NCBI RefSeq assembly: GCF_001945365.1
Contig: NZ_MSTQ01000019.1
Span: 42,378-106,377 of the forward strand
Source: Pseudomonas reinekei
Lineage (GTDB): Bacteria; Pseudomonadota; Gammaproteobacteria; Pseudomonadales; Pseudomonadaceae
Reading direction: 5' to 3'
Length of the DNA stretch: 64,000 nt
This document shows, one piece after another, positions 8,906 through 18,155 of the stretch (positions within the stretch are counted from its first letter, which is position 1; the number at the start of each line of letters is the position of its first letter). The position numbers and the translations under genes were made by a program. Below the pieces are notes generated by a model. That model saw nothing but the letters and a program-made list of their open reading frames with translations, was not told the origin of the DNA and ran no database searches.

Positions 8906-9121
8906 TCACAGAGACAACCGTGCTTTCGTTTCAATACGAAGCGTCTCTGCTACTAAGGCAGACTTCGTCACTTTTGCTTCGTAATACCGGCGTAGCGCCC
9001 GCAGGACATACTCCATAAGCGACCCGCCCCTCCTCATAATTTCGAACAGATCCTGCACCTCCCAATTACCAATATCTTTCACCAACAAATAAACCACTTC
9101 CGATAACTCTGGCACTAGCAT
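8906..9121 (-). CDS. Small hypothetical protein upstream of the oxygenase
   Basis: About 71 residues from ATG 9121 (TTG 9127 gives two more). It has helical character, a hydrophobic N-terminal part (MLVPELSEVVYLLV) and a basic C-terminal half. It lies upstream of the oxygenase gene on the same strand with a short gap, so co-transcription is plausible. No domain recognised. Confidence 0.4.
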   Translation of the reverse strand: MLVPELSEVVYLLVKDIGNWEVQDLFEIMRRGGSLMEYVLRALRRYYEAKVTKSALVAETLRIETKARLSL

Positions 9122-9127
9122 TGGCAA

Positions 9128-9640
9128 TCATCTGGCTGCATGGGCCATGCAGAGAAACCAATTCATCCAGCTACACCATCATTCTGGGCTCAAAGCTGTT
9201 CCTATTGGCATACTCAGTTTTCCGTAAGGCGACCAGCAGTCCCAGAGAAACGATGACAGCAATCCATGATATTAACCGCGCCCCGCGAGGCGAGAAATCA
9301 TCCAGTGGTGGGCACTGGAAACCTGCACGCTGTCTCGACCTCTTCGCAAAGCATAGTCTCGAAAAATCAGACAATGGTAATTAGCGAATGCTCTAGGCCT
9401 CTGGGGACCAGTGCACCGGTGCCTTGAAAGCTTCTTACCGCCTGTCGTATGGGGGGCAGAGGCGACGTTATTCACACAACCAGATGAACATCCGCGCGAT
9501 GATGTTGTGTTGTTGGCATTTTGGGCGGTCCCAACGGGCAGAGTGAATCTTCCCCTTTTTTCGTAGACCCCGAAGGACCGCTTTTGGCCGAAAGCAGACA
9601 TTTACCATTCCACGTCTTCGCTGAGTTACGGGTGATCTCG
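9128..9640. other. Island border region, possible remnants
   Basis: About 510 bp. A 67-codon minus-strand frame at 9171-9374 contains a hydrophobic stretch (ISWIAVIVSLGLLVAL) that could be a single membrane helix, but it lacks other support. At 9570-9600 the sequence GGACCGCTTTTGGCCGAAAG resembles, in complement, the segment near 4010. GC content returns to the chromosomal level after this point. Confidence 0.35.
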
Positions 9641-10849
9641 TCAAGCTGTCGCGTTCGATTCGGTTAGATGAACTTCAATGGCACTGCGACCTGCCAGCGA
9701 GGCCAGCAAAGACGCGAAGACCAACACGGCGGCGCTGAGCTCGAAGGTAGCTTTGTATCCGCTCAGATCAAAGGCCAGACCGCCAATGATTGCGCCTGCG
9801 GCGATCGCCAGTTGGACGATGGCTACCAGCAAGCCGCCTCCCGCTTCCGCATCATCCGGGAGCGTCTGCGCCAGCCATGTCCACCAGCCGACCGGCGCGG
9901 CCGTGGCGACCAGCCCCCAGAGTCCGAGCAACACGGCGGTCAGCAGCGGTGATTTGCCGAAGCTGACCAACGCCAGCGCGATGGCTGCCATGATCAGCGG
10001 GATGATAGTCAGCGTGCGGTAGAGGCCGCGCCCCATAAACCGTTCGATCAGAAAGGTGCCGATAAACCCGGCCAGTCCCAGCCCCAGCAGCATGAAGGAC
10101 AAGGTTGAGACACCGACACCCGTCACGCCTTCAAGAAATGGTCGCAGGTAGGTGAACAGCATGAACTGGCCCATGAAAAAGACGCTGACGGCGACCATGC
10201 CCAAGGCCACTGGCAATTGCTTCATCAGCCGCAGAACGTTGCCGCTACCGACCTGGCGCTCGGCCTTGAAAGACGGAAGGCTGATCAGCAGCCACACGGC
10301 GGCAAGCACCGCGACCGGAACCACACAGAAGAATGCACCGCGCCAGCCGATCAAAGAGCCAAGGAAGCTGCCCGCAGGAGCGGCGATGACCGTGGCCAAA
10401 GCGTTGCCGCCATTGACGATGGCCAGCGCACGGGAAACCTGTTCAGGCTTCACCAGGCGCATGGCAGTCGCCGCAGACAACGACCAGAAACCACCAATCG
10501 CAATCCCGATCAGCGCACGTCCGAACATGAATGACGGGTAGCCCGGCGCAATGGCGACGACCGTTCCGGAGACGATCATCAGCAAGGTCAGGCCCAGCAG
10601 AAGCTGCTTGCGTTCGATGCGAGCGGCGACCGAGGCAATCAACAGACTGGTGATCAAGGCGAAGGCACCGGACACGGAAATCCCCTGCCCTGCCTGGCCT
10701 TCGGTGATGTGCAGGTCTGCCGCGATGGGCGTCAGCAGGCTGACGGGCATGAACTCTGAAGCGACCAGGGCGAATGCGGCCAACGACATGGCCAGCACGG
10801 CGCTCCAGCCGCCTGTTCTTTTAGAAGGATCTGTAGAAGGAAACGTCAT
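9641..10849 (-). CDS. MFS efflux transporter, NepI-like (DHA1 family)
   Basis: A 402-residue inner-membrane protein with 12 predicted helices. The start FALVASEFMPVSLLTPIAADL and GRALIGIAIGGFWSLSAATAMRL are characteristic of the NepI/AraJ branch of DHA1 drug:proton antiporters, known in E. coli for purine ribonucleoside export. The true substrate here is uncertain. It is divergent from the AraC gene at 11077 across 227 bp, so that regulator may control it together with the molybdenum hydroxylase operon. Confidence 0.88.
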   Translation of the reverse strand: MTFPSTDPSKRTGGWSAVLAMSLAAFALVASEFMPVSLLTPIAADLHITEGQAGQGISVSGAFALITSLLIASVAARIERKQLLLGLTLLMIVSGTVVAIAPGYPSFMFGRALIGIAIGGFWSLSAATAMRLVKPEQVSRALAIVNGGNALATVIAAPAGSFLGSLIGWRGAFFCVVPVAVLAAVWLLISLPSFKAERQVGSGNVLRLMKQLPVALGMVAVSVFFMGQFMLFTYLRPFLEGVTGVGVSTLSFMLLGLGLAGFIGTFLIERFMGRGLYRTLTIIPLIMAAIALALVSFGKSPLLTAVLLGLWGLVATAAPVGWWTWLAQTLPDDAEAGGGLLVAIVQLAIAAGAIIGGLAFDLSGYKATFELSAAVLVFASLLASLAGRSAIEVHLTESNATA

Positions 10850-11076
10850 GGGAACTACCTGTGGTGCGAAAAACGTCGGGGGTGATGCGCAGGGGCAAGC
10901 AGTTTTTCGCCCGTCCGGGCACTACCCCTGTAACAGATAGACACATTCTCCCGGTCAATCCGGTGCTTCCCTAGTGCATTCCTCTTGAATGCTTGCCTGA
11001 TCCTCTGGGGATGCAGGGTGACGGATAGGAAACGTCTCGCGCGCGCATTAGAGTCCGGTCAAAGGAGTGAGCCCAT

Positions 11077-12009
11077 ATGATCCCGACCCCTCTGCCCCAG
11101 GAATCACCTTTGGCACGGCACATCGACCCGCGTGTGAACGCACCGGGTGACTTCGCCACGGCCATACCCGGGCTAACGCTGTTTCGTCGCGACCAGCCGG
11201 CGCCCCCCGTTGTGTGCATGATCGAGCCCAGCCTGATTCTCGTGGGTCGCGGCGAAAAGCGCTTGTGGGTCGGTGGTGAGGGCTACAGCTATGACCCGTC
11301 CCGGTTTCTGGTCACGTCGCTGGATCTGCCCGCCAACTCCGAAGTGATGCTCGCCAGTCCCGAGCGGCCCTGTGTCGGCTTCGTGCTGAAGCTGGATGTC
11401 AGCATGCTTGCCGAGGTCATCACCAAGAGCGGCTTGCCGGCCAAGCGCCAGCCATCAACGGGTACGGGCGCCGCGATTGGCAGCCTGTCATCAGCTTTGG
11501 AGGACGCGCTCGATCGCCTGCTGGCATTGCTCGATGAACCCGAGGCGATCCCGGTTCTGGCGCCGCTGATTCTCCGAGAGATCCACTATCGGCTGCTCCA
11601 CACCGACCAAGGCCCACCGCTGCGACAGATGATTGCCGTCGATGGCCAGGGTTATCGCATCGCCAAGGCCATTGACTGGCTCAAGGTCAACTACACCGAT
11701 GCCCTGCGCATCGACGATCTGGCCGCGCGGGTGCAGATGAGTGCGCCGACTTTTCACCATCATTTCCGCCAGCTCACCGGCATGAGTCCGCTGCAGTACC
11801 AGAAATGGCTGCGGCTCAACGAAGCACGGCGGCTGATGCTGGTAGAGCGCCTCGATGTGTCGCGCGCGGCGTTTGCGGTCGGCTATGAAAGTCCTTCGCA
11901 ATTCAGCCGCGAATACGGCCGGCTTTTCGGCACCGCTCCAAGTCGTGACATCGCCCTTCTGCGCGGGCAACCGTTCGAGGCTGAAGCGCTCGGCACCGTA
12001 GCGAATTGA
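11077..12009 (+). CDS. AraC-family transcriptional regulator
   Basis: A 310-residue regulator. The N-terminal AraC_N-type cupin domain (about 25-175, VCMIEPSLILVGRGEKRL) is followed by two helix-turn-helix motifs (about 210-300, RIDDLAARVQMSAPTFHHHFRQLTGMSPLQYQKWLRLNEARRLM in which the recognition helix is visible). AAAGGAG lies just before ATG 11077. It sits between the divergent MFS gene and the molybdenum hydroxylase operon starting 88 bp downstream. Local control of either or both is likely but not shown. Confidence 0.9.
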   Translation: MIPTPLPQESPLARHIDPRVNAPGDFATAIPGLTLFRRDQPAPPVVCMIEPSLILVGRGEKRLWVGGEGYSYDPSRFLVTSLDLPANSEVMLASPERPCVGFVLKLDVSMLAEVITKSGLPAKRQPSTGTGAAIGSLSSALEDALDRLLALLDEPEAIPVLAPLILREIHYRLLHTDQGPPLRQMIAVDGQGYRIAKAIDWLKVNYTDALRIDDLAARVQMSAPTFHHHFRQLTGMSPLQYQKWLRLNEARRLMLVERLDVSRAAFAVGYESPSQFSREYGRLFGTAPSRDIALLRGQPFEAEALGTVAN

Positions 12010-12096
12010 TCGAACAACCAGCTTCACCGGTGATGCGCCTCGCCGCATGTCACCGCTCATAACAATGCACGTCAACCGATGATCAGCGGGTGAACC

Positions 12097-12552
12097 ATGG
12101 AACTACGAATCAACCAGAAGACCTATCAGGTCGATGCCGACGCCGATACGCCCTTGCTGTGGGTGATCCGCGATGATCTGGGCATGACCGGGACCAAGTA
12201 CGGCTGTGGACTGGCGCAATGCGGCGCCTGCTCGGTGCTGGTGGACGGCAACGTCGTGCGCTCGTGCGTCACGCCGGTGGCGGGTGTGGTTGGCCGCGAG
12301 GTCACCACCATTGAAGCCATCGAAAGCGATGACGTGGGCAAACGAGTCGTCTCGACCTGGGTCGATCTGCAGGTCGCCCAGTGCGGCTACTGCCAGTCCG
12401 GGCAGGTAATGGCCGCCACCGCGCTGCTCAAACAGAACCCCAAACCGAGTGATGCGCAGATCGAGGCGGCGATGGTCAATCTGTGCCGCTGTGGTACTTA
12501 CAACGCCATTCATGCCGCCGTGCATGAGCTTGCCGGCAAGGGGGACGCGTGA
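12097..12552 (+). CDS. (2Fe-2S) subunit of a molybdenum hydroxylase (IorA-like)
   Basis: A 151-residue electron-transfer subunit. It has a plant-type ferredoxin cluster (CGLAQCGACSVLVDG with a fourth Cys at VRSC) and an all-helical second cluster (CGYCQSGQVM ... LCRCGTY). Both [2Fe-2S] sites are complete, and the length matches isoquinoline 1-oxidoreductase alpha-type subunits. It passes electrons from the Mo subunit encoded next door; the ATGA overlap at 12549 indicates translational coupling. Confidence 0.93.
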   Translation: MELRINQKTYQVDADADTPLLWVIRDDLGMTGTKYGCGLAQCGACSVLVDGNVVRSCVTPVAGVVGREVTTIEAIESDDVGKRVVSTWVDLQVAQCGYCQSGQVMAATALLKQNPKPSDAQIEAAMVNLCRCGTYNAIHAAVHELAGKGDA

Positions 12553-14795
12553 TGAACGTTCGTATCGACCCTTCACAACACGCTTCAGTACTGGATCTGC
12601 ATGAACCGATCAATGTGTCGCGCAGACGTTTTCTGACCGGTACCGCCGTCGGCGCATTGGTGCTCGGCTTCGGTCTGCCACTCGGTGTGACACGGGTACA
12701 AGCGGCAGCGACGGCCGAGCGTGGCACGCAGGTCCCGGCGTTTCTCGAGATCCGCCCGGACAACCGCGTGCGTCTGCTCTGCCCGTTCATGGAAGGCGGA
12801 CAAGGGACGTTCACTGCGATGGCGCAGATTGTCGGTGAAGAACTGGATGCCGACCCGGCAACCTTCCTGGTCGAAGCAGCGCCGCCCGGAGAAGCCTACG
12901 TGGTGATGGAAAACGGCATGCGCATCACCGGCGGCAGTATGTCGGTGCGCATGAGCTATCCGGTGATGCGCCGCCTCGGCGCCCTCGCCCGCGCCATGTT
13001 GTTGCAGGCGGGCGCGCAGCAACTCGGCGTGCCGGTAGGTGAATTGACCACCGAGCCTGGCAAAGTCGTGCACGCCAAGTCGGGCCGCTCGCTGGCCTAC
13101 GGTGAACTGGCCGAGCGTGCGATGGATCTGCCGGTTCCTGATCCGGCCTCTGTGAAGCTGCGTGATCCGAGCCAGTTCCGCTGGATCGGCAAACCGGTGA
13201 AGCGCCTCGATGCCTATGACAAATCCACAGGCAAGGCGCTGTATAGCATCGATCTGAAGATCGACGACATGCTCCATGCTGCCGTTCAACATGCCCCGCG
13301 CCTAGGGATGACGGTGGGCAATCTGCGCAACGAAGACCAGGTCAAGGCAATGAAAGGCGTGCATTCCGTGCATCGTCTGCCGGGCGCTGTAGCGGTGGTC
13401 GCCGAGCGCTGGTGGCACGCCAAACGTGCGGTCGAGGCGATCCAGGTCGACTGGCAAGAGCCAAAGGCCGATAGCAAAGTGCGGCCGATGCCCGCCGACT
13501 TTTCCAGCGATGCCTGGTTCAAGCGCCTCGCCGAAGACAAGGGCCCGGCCAAAGATGATGAAAACGAAGGCGACGTGGCTGCGATGCTCAAGGGAAGCAA
13601 AACCCTGATCGATGCCACCTACCACAACCAGTATTTGAACCACGGCCAACTGGAGCCTCCGTCGGCATTGGCCCGATTCAATTCGGACGGTTCGCTGGAA
13701 GTCTGGCTGCCGAATCAGGCGCCGGACATGTTCCGTGCCGACATCGCCAAACGCACGGGCCTCGATCTTTCGCGCATCACCTTGCACTCACCGCTGCTTG
13801 GAGGGTTCTTCGGCCGGCATTTTCTCTACGACTCGGCCAGTCCCTACCCTCAGGCGATCACGCTGGCGAAAGCGGTTGGCCGTCCGGTCAAACTGATCTG
13901 GAGTCGCGAAGAAGAGTTCCTGCGTGATGTGCTCCGTCCGGTTGCCGCAGTGAATTTCCGTGGCGCTCTGGACGCCGACGGCTGGCCGCTGGCAATCGAA
14001 GCGATAAGTGCCACCGAAGGCCCGACCGAAGCCCTCGCCGGCAAGCAAGGTGAAAAGCTCGACCCGACGGCGCTTGAAGGCTTGTCGGGCAAGTCTTACG
14101 CGATCCCCAACAAGCGCATCGCGCAGATCTACGTCAAAGGCCCGGCCATGCTCGGTTACTGGCGCTCGGTGGGTAATTCGCTCAACGACTTCTTCTATGA
14201 ATCGTTCCTCGATGAACTGGCCGACAAGGGGGGCAAAGACCCATTCGAGCTGCGCCTGCATTTGCTGCGTGACAACAAACGCCTGACCACGCTGCTGCAT
14301 GCGGTGGGTGAACTGTCCGGAGGCTGGAAGCGCGGGCCGTTTACCGCCGAGGATGGCAGCAAACGTGCACGCGGCGTGGCCATGGCTTCGCCGTTTGGTA
14401 CGGAGACGGCGGTGATCGCCGAGGTGTCCATCGAGAACGGCCAGGTCACGGTGCATGACATCTGGCAAGCGATTGATCCGGGCAGCATCGTCAACCCGGC
14501 GATTGTCGAGGCTCAGGTGAATGGTGCCGTGGCGTTGGGACTGTCGCAAACGCTGGTGGAGGAAGCCGTGTGGGTGGATGGTAAACCCCGGGCGCGCAAC
14601 TACGACTTGTATCCGATCCTGCCGCCTGCGCGGATGGCACGGGTTCATGTGCGTGTGGTCGAGAGCGGGGAAAAAATGGGTGGCATCGGTGAACCGCCAT
14701 TGCCTGCGGTCGCGCCCGCTGTCGCTAACGCGGTGGCAGCGCTAACCGGGCAGCGGGTGCGCAGCCTGCCCATGAGCCGACACACTTTCACTTGA
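12549..14795 (+). CDS. Molybdopterin-binding subunit of xanthine-oxidase-family hydroxylase (IorB-like)
   Basis: A 748-residue catalytic subunit. Residues about 24-50 contain SRRRFLTGTAVGALVLGFG, a twin-arginine-type signal, so the complex is probably periplasmic, consistent with the cytochrome c encoded next. The duplicated Ald_Xan_dh_C2-type Mo-binding segments are visible (LLGGFFGRHF; MGGIGEPPLPAVAPAVANAV, whose GE carries the catalytic Glu). Substrates of this group are N-heterocycles or aldehydes; which one cannot be told from sequence. It overlaps the genes on both sides. Confidence 0.92.
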   Translation: MMNVRIDPSQHASVLDLHEPINVSRRRFLTGTAVGALVLGFGLPLGVTRVQAAATAERGTQVPAFLEIRPDNRVRLLCPFMEGGQGTFTAMAQIVGEELDADPATFLVEAAPPGEAYVVMENGMRITGGSMSVRMSYPVMRRLGALARAMLLQAGAQQLGVPVGELTTEPGKVVHAKSGRSLAYGELAERAMDLPVPDPASVKLRDPSQFRWIGKPVKRLDAYDKSTGKALYSIDLKIDDMLHAAVQHAPRLGMTVGNLRNEDQVKAMKGVHSVHRLPGAVAVVAERWWHAKRAVEAIQVDWQEPKADSKVRPMPADFSSDAWFKRLAEDKGPAKDDENEGDVAAMLKGSKTLIDATYHNQYLNHGQLEPPSALARFNSDGSLEVWLPNQAPDMFRADIAKRTGLDLSRITLHSPLLGGFFGRHFLYDSASPYPQAITLAKAVGRPVKLIWSREEEFLRDVLRPVAAVNFRGALDADGWPLAIEAISATEGPTEALAGKQGEKLDPTALEGLSGKSYAIPNKRIAQIYVKGPAMLGYWRSVGNSLNDFFYESFLDELADKGGKDPFELRLHLLRDNKRLTTLLHAVGELSGGWKRGPFTAEDGSKRARGVAMASPFGTETAVIAEVSIENGQVTVHDIWQAIDPGSIVNPAIVEAQVNGAVALGLSQTLVEEAVWVDGKPRARNYDLYPILPPARMARVHVRVVESGEKMGGIGEPPLPAVAPAVANAVAALTGQRVRSLPMSRHTFT

Positions 14796-14812
14796 TCAGC
14801 GCCGGAGCGTTC

Positions 14813-16165
14813 ATGAATAACAGCCGATTCGCAAGAACCGCTGGCTGGCTGGCCGTGCCGTGTCTGGTCGCGGCAGGCCTGCTGGCCTGGTATGTCACCC
14901 GCGAGCCCGTCTCGCGCCTGGAAAACCACCAGATCGCCGTGGCCGACATCGACCCGGCATTGGTCGCTCGGGGCGAATACGTCGCCAGGTTGAGTGATTG
15001 CGTGGCCTGTCACAGCGTGCCGGATGGCGCGCCGTTCGCCGGTGGGCTGGAAATGGCCACACCGCTGGGCGCGATCCATGCGACCAATATCACCCCGGAC
15101 ATGGAAACCGGCATCGGTCACTACAGCCTGGCGGACTTCGACCGTGCCGTGCGCCACGGCGTAGCTCCCGACAGTCGCCGGCTATACCCGGCGATGCCCT
15201 ACCCGTCCTACTCCAAGCTCAGTGACGATGACGTGCGTGCGCTGTATGCGTTCTTCATGAAAGGCGTGGCGCCGGTCAAACAGGCGAACATCCCGAGTGC
15301 GATTCCGTTCCCGCTGAACCTGCGCTGGCCGATTGCACTGTGGAACGGTGTGTTTGTCGACGCCGAGCCCTACGTAGCCAAACCGTCGCAGGATGAACAG
15401 TGGAACCGTGGCGCTTACCTCGTCCAGGGTGCCGGACACTGCGGCAGCTGCCATACGCCGCGTGGCTTGGCGTTCAACGAAAAAGCGCTGGATGAATCCG
15501 GTACACCGTTCCTCGCGGGCACCTTGCTCGATGGCTGGTATGCACCGAGCCTGCGCGATGATCACAACACCGGCCTGGGCCGTTGGAGCGAGTCGGAAAT
15601 CGTGCAGTTCCTCAAGACCGGGCGCAACCAACATGCGGTGGTCTACGGCTCGATGACCGAGGCGTTCAACAACTCCACGCAGTTCATGAGTGATGACGAT
15701 CTGACCGCGATTGCCCACTATCTGAAGTCGCTTCCTGGGGATCGCGAACGAGATGGCGCGCCGTGGCAGTACCAAGCAGTTTCGGCAGCGCAACGTCTGG
15801 ACTCGCCCGGTGCTCATACCTACGTGACGCGCTGTGCGTCGTGCCACGGTCTGGACGGCAAGGGTCAAGCGCAATGGATGCCACCGCTGGCCGGCGCGAC
15901 GTCTGCACTGGCCAAGGAAAGTGCCTCGGCGATCAACATCACCCTCAATGGCGCGCAACGTGTGGTGGCGGCCGGCGTGCCGGATGCCTATCGCATGCCG
16001 GCCTTCCGTGAGCAGCTGTCGGATCAGCAGATCGCCGAAGTACTGACCTTCATGCGCAGCACATGGGGCAATCAGGGCGGTGCTGTTGATGCACAGACGG
16101 TTGGCAAACTGCGTGAGCACACCGATCCGGCCAGCAGCAGCCCGATCATTCTGCAGATGCGTTAG
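14813..16165 (+). CDS. Three-haem cytochrome c (alcohol/aldehyde dehydrogenase cytochrome type)
   Basis: About 450 residues. An N-terminal hydrophobic segment (TAGWLAVPCLVAAGLLAWYV) is followed by three c-type haem motifs: CVACH, CGSCH and CASCH, each followed by a Met-containing ligand region. This is the membrane-anchored cytochrome that takes electrons from the Mo/Fe-S subunits to the respiratory chain. ATG 14813 has GGAG upstream; an upstream TTG at 14792 overlaps the previous gene. Part of the 12097-17199 operon. Confidence 0.93.
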   Translation: MNNSRFARTAGWLAVPCLVAAGLLAWYVTREPVSRLENHQIAVADIDPALVARGEYVARLSDCVACHSVPDGAPFAGGLEMATPLGAIHATNITPDMETGIGHYSLADFDRAVRHGVAPDSRRLYPAMPYPSYSKLSDDDVRALYAFFMKGVAPVKQANIPSAIPFPLNLRWPIALWNGVFVDAEPYVAKPSQDEQWNRGAYLVQGAGHCGSCHTPRGLAFNEKALDESGTPFLAGTLLDGWYAPSLRDDHNTGLGRWSESEIVQFLKTGRNQHAVVYGSMTEAFNNSTQFMSDDDLTAIAHYLKSLPGDRERDGAPWQYQAVSAAQRLDSPGAHTYVTRCASCHGLDGKGQAQWMPPLAGATSALAKESASAINITLNGAQRVVAAGVPDAYRMPAFREQLSDQQIAEVLTFMRSTWGNQGGAVDAQTVGKLREHTDPASSSPIILQMR

Positions 16166-16176
16166 AGGAAAACCTG

Positions 16177-17199
16177 ATGGAGAACATCGACCTGCTGGTT
16201 CTGCGCACAGTGCGGGACTGGCTTGTTGCCGGCGAGCGTGTGTTGCTCGCCACGGTGGCGCGCACCTGGGGTTCATCACCACGGCCAACGGGTTCGATGA
16301 TGGCTTTGCGTGAGGATGGTCGCGTGGTGGGTAGCGTGTCCGGTGGCTGCATCGAAGACGATTTGATCCATCGCTATACCACGGCCCATGGCGGCAGCGC
16401 TTTTAGCGACAGCGCGCCGCAAGTGGTGCGCTATGGCGTCAGCACCGATGAGGCGCATCGCTTTGGCCTGCCCTGCGGTGGCACGCTTGAACTGATTCAG
16501 GAGTTCAACCCGGCGTGGCAGTCACTCGACTCGTTGCTAGTGCAACTGGACGCCGGACAACTGGTCCGTCGTCGCCTGAAGTTGGACTCCGGTAAGGTCA
16601 TGCTCGAACGGACCGCGACGCCGGAACAATTCAGCGTCGATGGCACGCAAATGCTCAACACCCTGGGGCCGGGCTATCGGATGCTGATGATCGGTGCGGG
16701 CGCGCTAGCCGAGTATCTGGCCACTATGGCGCTGTTCAACGGTTTCAAGGTGGCGGTGTGCGATCCGCGTCCCGAGTACATCGAGACCTGGGCAGTGGAT
16801 GGCGTGGAGCGGATTGTCGGCATGCCGGACGACGTGGTCCGCGACTTCGCGGTCGATCTGCGCACCTGCATTGTCGCCTTGAGTCATGACCCCAAACTCG
16901 ACGATCTGGTCCTGCTCGAAGCACTTCACAGCCCGGCGTTTTACATCGGCGCCATCGGCTCTCGGCGGAACAGCCAGCTGCGCCGCGAACGCCTGATCGA
17001 ACATTTTGCTGAGACCGAGGCGTCGCTTGAGCGACTGCACGGACCGATCGGCCTCTACATCGGTAGCAAGACGCCTGCGGAAATCGCCGTAAGCGTGATG
17101 GCCGAGATCCTTGCGGCCAAGAATGGTGCGAGCTTGCCGAGTGGGCTCAGCGTCGCCCAAGCAAAACACTCCATTGAGTCTGTGGCCTCCTCATCGTAG
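16177..17199 (+). CDS. XdhC/CoxI-family molybdenum cofactor insertion protein
   Basis: A 340-residue protein. The N-terminal XdhC_CoxI domain (TWGSSPRPTGSMMALREDG, SVSGGCIEDDL) and the C-terminal Rossmann domain (YRMLMIGAGALAEYLA, YIGAIGSRRNSQLRRERL) are both present. XdhC proteins bind, sulfurate-protect and insert the molybdenum cofactor into xanthine-oxidase-family enzymes, here presumably the 12549 product. It is the last gene of the operon, with AGAGGAAAA as ribosome binding site. Only 36 bp separate it from the convergent terminase gene of the phage element. Confidence 0.92.
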   Translation: MENIDLLVLRTVRDWLVAGERVLLATVARTWGSSPRPTGSMMALREDGRVVGSVSGGCIEDDLIHRYTTAHGGSAFSDSAPQVVRYGVSTDEAHRFGLPCGGTLELIQEFNPAWQSLDSLLVQLDAGQLVRRRLKLDSGKVMLERTATPEQFSVDGTQMLNTLGPGYRMLMIGAGALAEYLATMALFNGFKVAVCDPRPEYIETWAVDGVERIVGMPDDVVRDFAVDLRTCIVALSHDPKLDDLVLLEALHSPAFYIGAIGSRRNSQLRRERLIEHFAETEASLERLHGPIGLYIGSKTPAEIAVSVMAEILAAKNGASLPSGLSVAQAKHSIESVASSS

Positions 17200-17235
17200 A
17201 GCGATGCTTAGTTGCCGAAGCCCGGTGCATATTAA

Positions 17236-17838
17236 TCAGCACTCCGGCAGCGCAAGCCCATAGTCGTCAGTGGAGACTTGAGCCGCCTCGTTGAGTCGCT
17301 GGCGCAACGCAGTAGTTAGTTGCCGCTCCACTTCCCAAGGATCCGACAAGGCGGCGAGTTGCGGCGCTAACTGCGGCGACAGGCTCATCAAAGAATGATT
17401 GAGCGCACGTGCCGTTTCAAAAGCAGCTTTCTGCACAAAGCTGATTTCCACCAGTTCGCCCTGCGCCTTGCGAAACTCCATCTCAGCCATCCGCGCCAAG
17501 TAGTGCTCGCGATGTGCACGCGCTTTCTGAAAGTCCGGAGTCTGCCCTTGCGCAGGATCAGCGGGCGGCGGCGCAGCCATTTTAGTCGGCTCAGATTGGG
17601 CTGCGACGTGACTGTACACATCACGCTGAAGCCGCTCCTGTTGGTGGCGAGCAGCAACGGCAGCCTTGCTCGGGTCGGCGGTATCGCGGATCAGCGCTTC
17701 AGTGGCCAGCACGTCGACCTGCTTGCCATTGGGTGACAGAACCAGGCGGCCATTCTCTTTCAGCCAGGTGATGTAGCTGGGTGACCGGCCTATGTGCGCG
17801 GCGAAGGCGCTCTTTGACAGGTACGTTGCTGTGCTCAT
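17236..17838 (-). CDS. Phage terminase small subunit (Nu1/DUF1441-like)
   Basis: A 200-residue protein. It has an N-terminal winged-helix-type DNA-binding domain (residues about 6-45, LSKSAFAAHIGRSPSYITWLKENGRLV), a Pro/Gln-rich linker (about 85-105) and a helical C-terminal region (AHREHYLARMAEMEFRKAQGELVE) as in terminase small subunits that recognise cos/pac DNA and recruit the large subunit. It appears full length. AGGAGG precedes the ATG. No large-subunit gene follows: the gene ends 36 bp from xdhC. TTTCAA repeats directly upstream may be its binding sites. Confidence 0.82.
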   Translation of the reverse strand: MSTATYLSKSAFAAHIGRSPSYITWLKENGRLVLSPNGKQVDVLATEALIRDTADPSKAAVAARHQQERLQRDVYSHVAAQSEPTKMAAPPPADPAQGQTPDFQKARAHREHYLARMAEMEFRKAQGELVEISFVQKAAFETARALNHSLMSLSPQLAPQLAALSDPWEVERQLTTALRQRLNEAAQVSTDDYGLALPEC

Positions 17839-18155
17839 AGGCCCTCCTTTTCAGCGGCTTTTCAATGAATCCTTTCAAGATTTCAATGGATTGAAATTTC
17901 AGTAAGCTGGCGGGCCTCCCACTAACAAGATCCCGCGGGTTTCCGACCCCGTGTCCTTTGGAAGTCCCCAGGGTCCCCGGCGGTTTTCCGCCCGGTCCGG
18001 TCCGTCGAGTGCCATGCCCTGCCCCCATCCCCTTGGAAAGACGGACATCCCTGCAAAGGTTTCAGCTAGAGAGATTCCGCGAGTTCGATAACCCGTGTAG
18101 GGGGCGGCCCTCGGGGAGGACCCGTGAAATCTGCCCCCTACCCGGCCTGCCCGGC
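17839..18155. other. Non-coding region between holin and terS, possible packaging site
   Basis: About 317 bp. Next to terS lie three direct copies of TTTCAA (17860, 17873, 17881) and the palindrome TTTCAATGGATTGAAA (17881-17896). Further right is GC-rich DNA with strings of CCCC/GGGG (17940-18150). In lambda-like phages the cos site with its TerS-binding sites lies immediately beside terS, which makes this the natural place for a cos site; the cut site itself cannot be identified. Confidence 0.4.
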
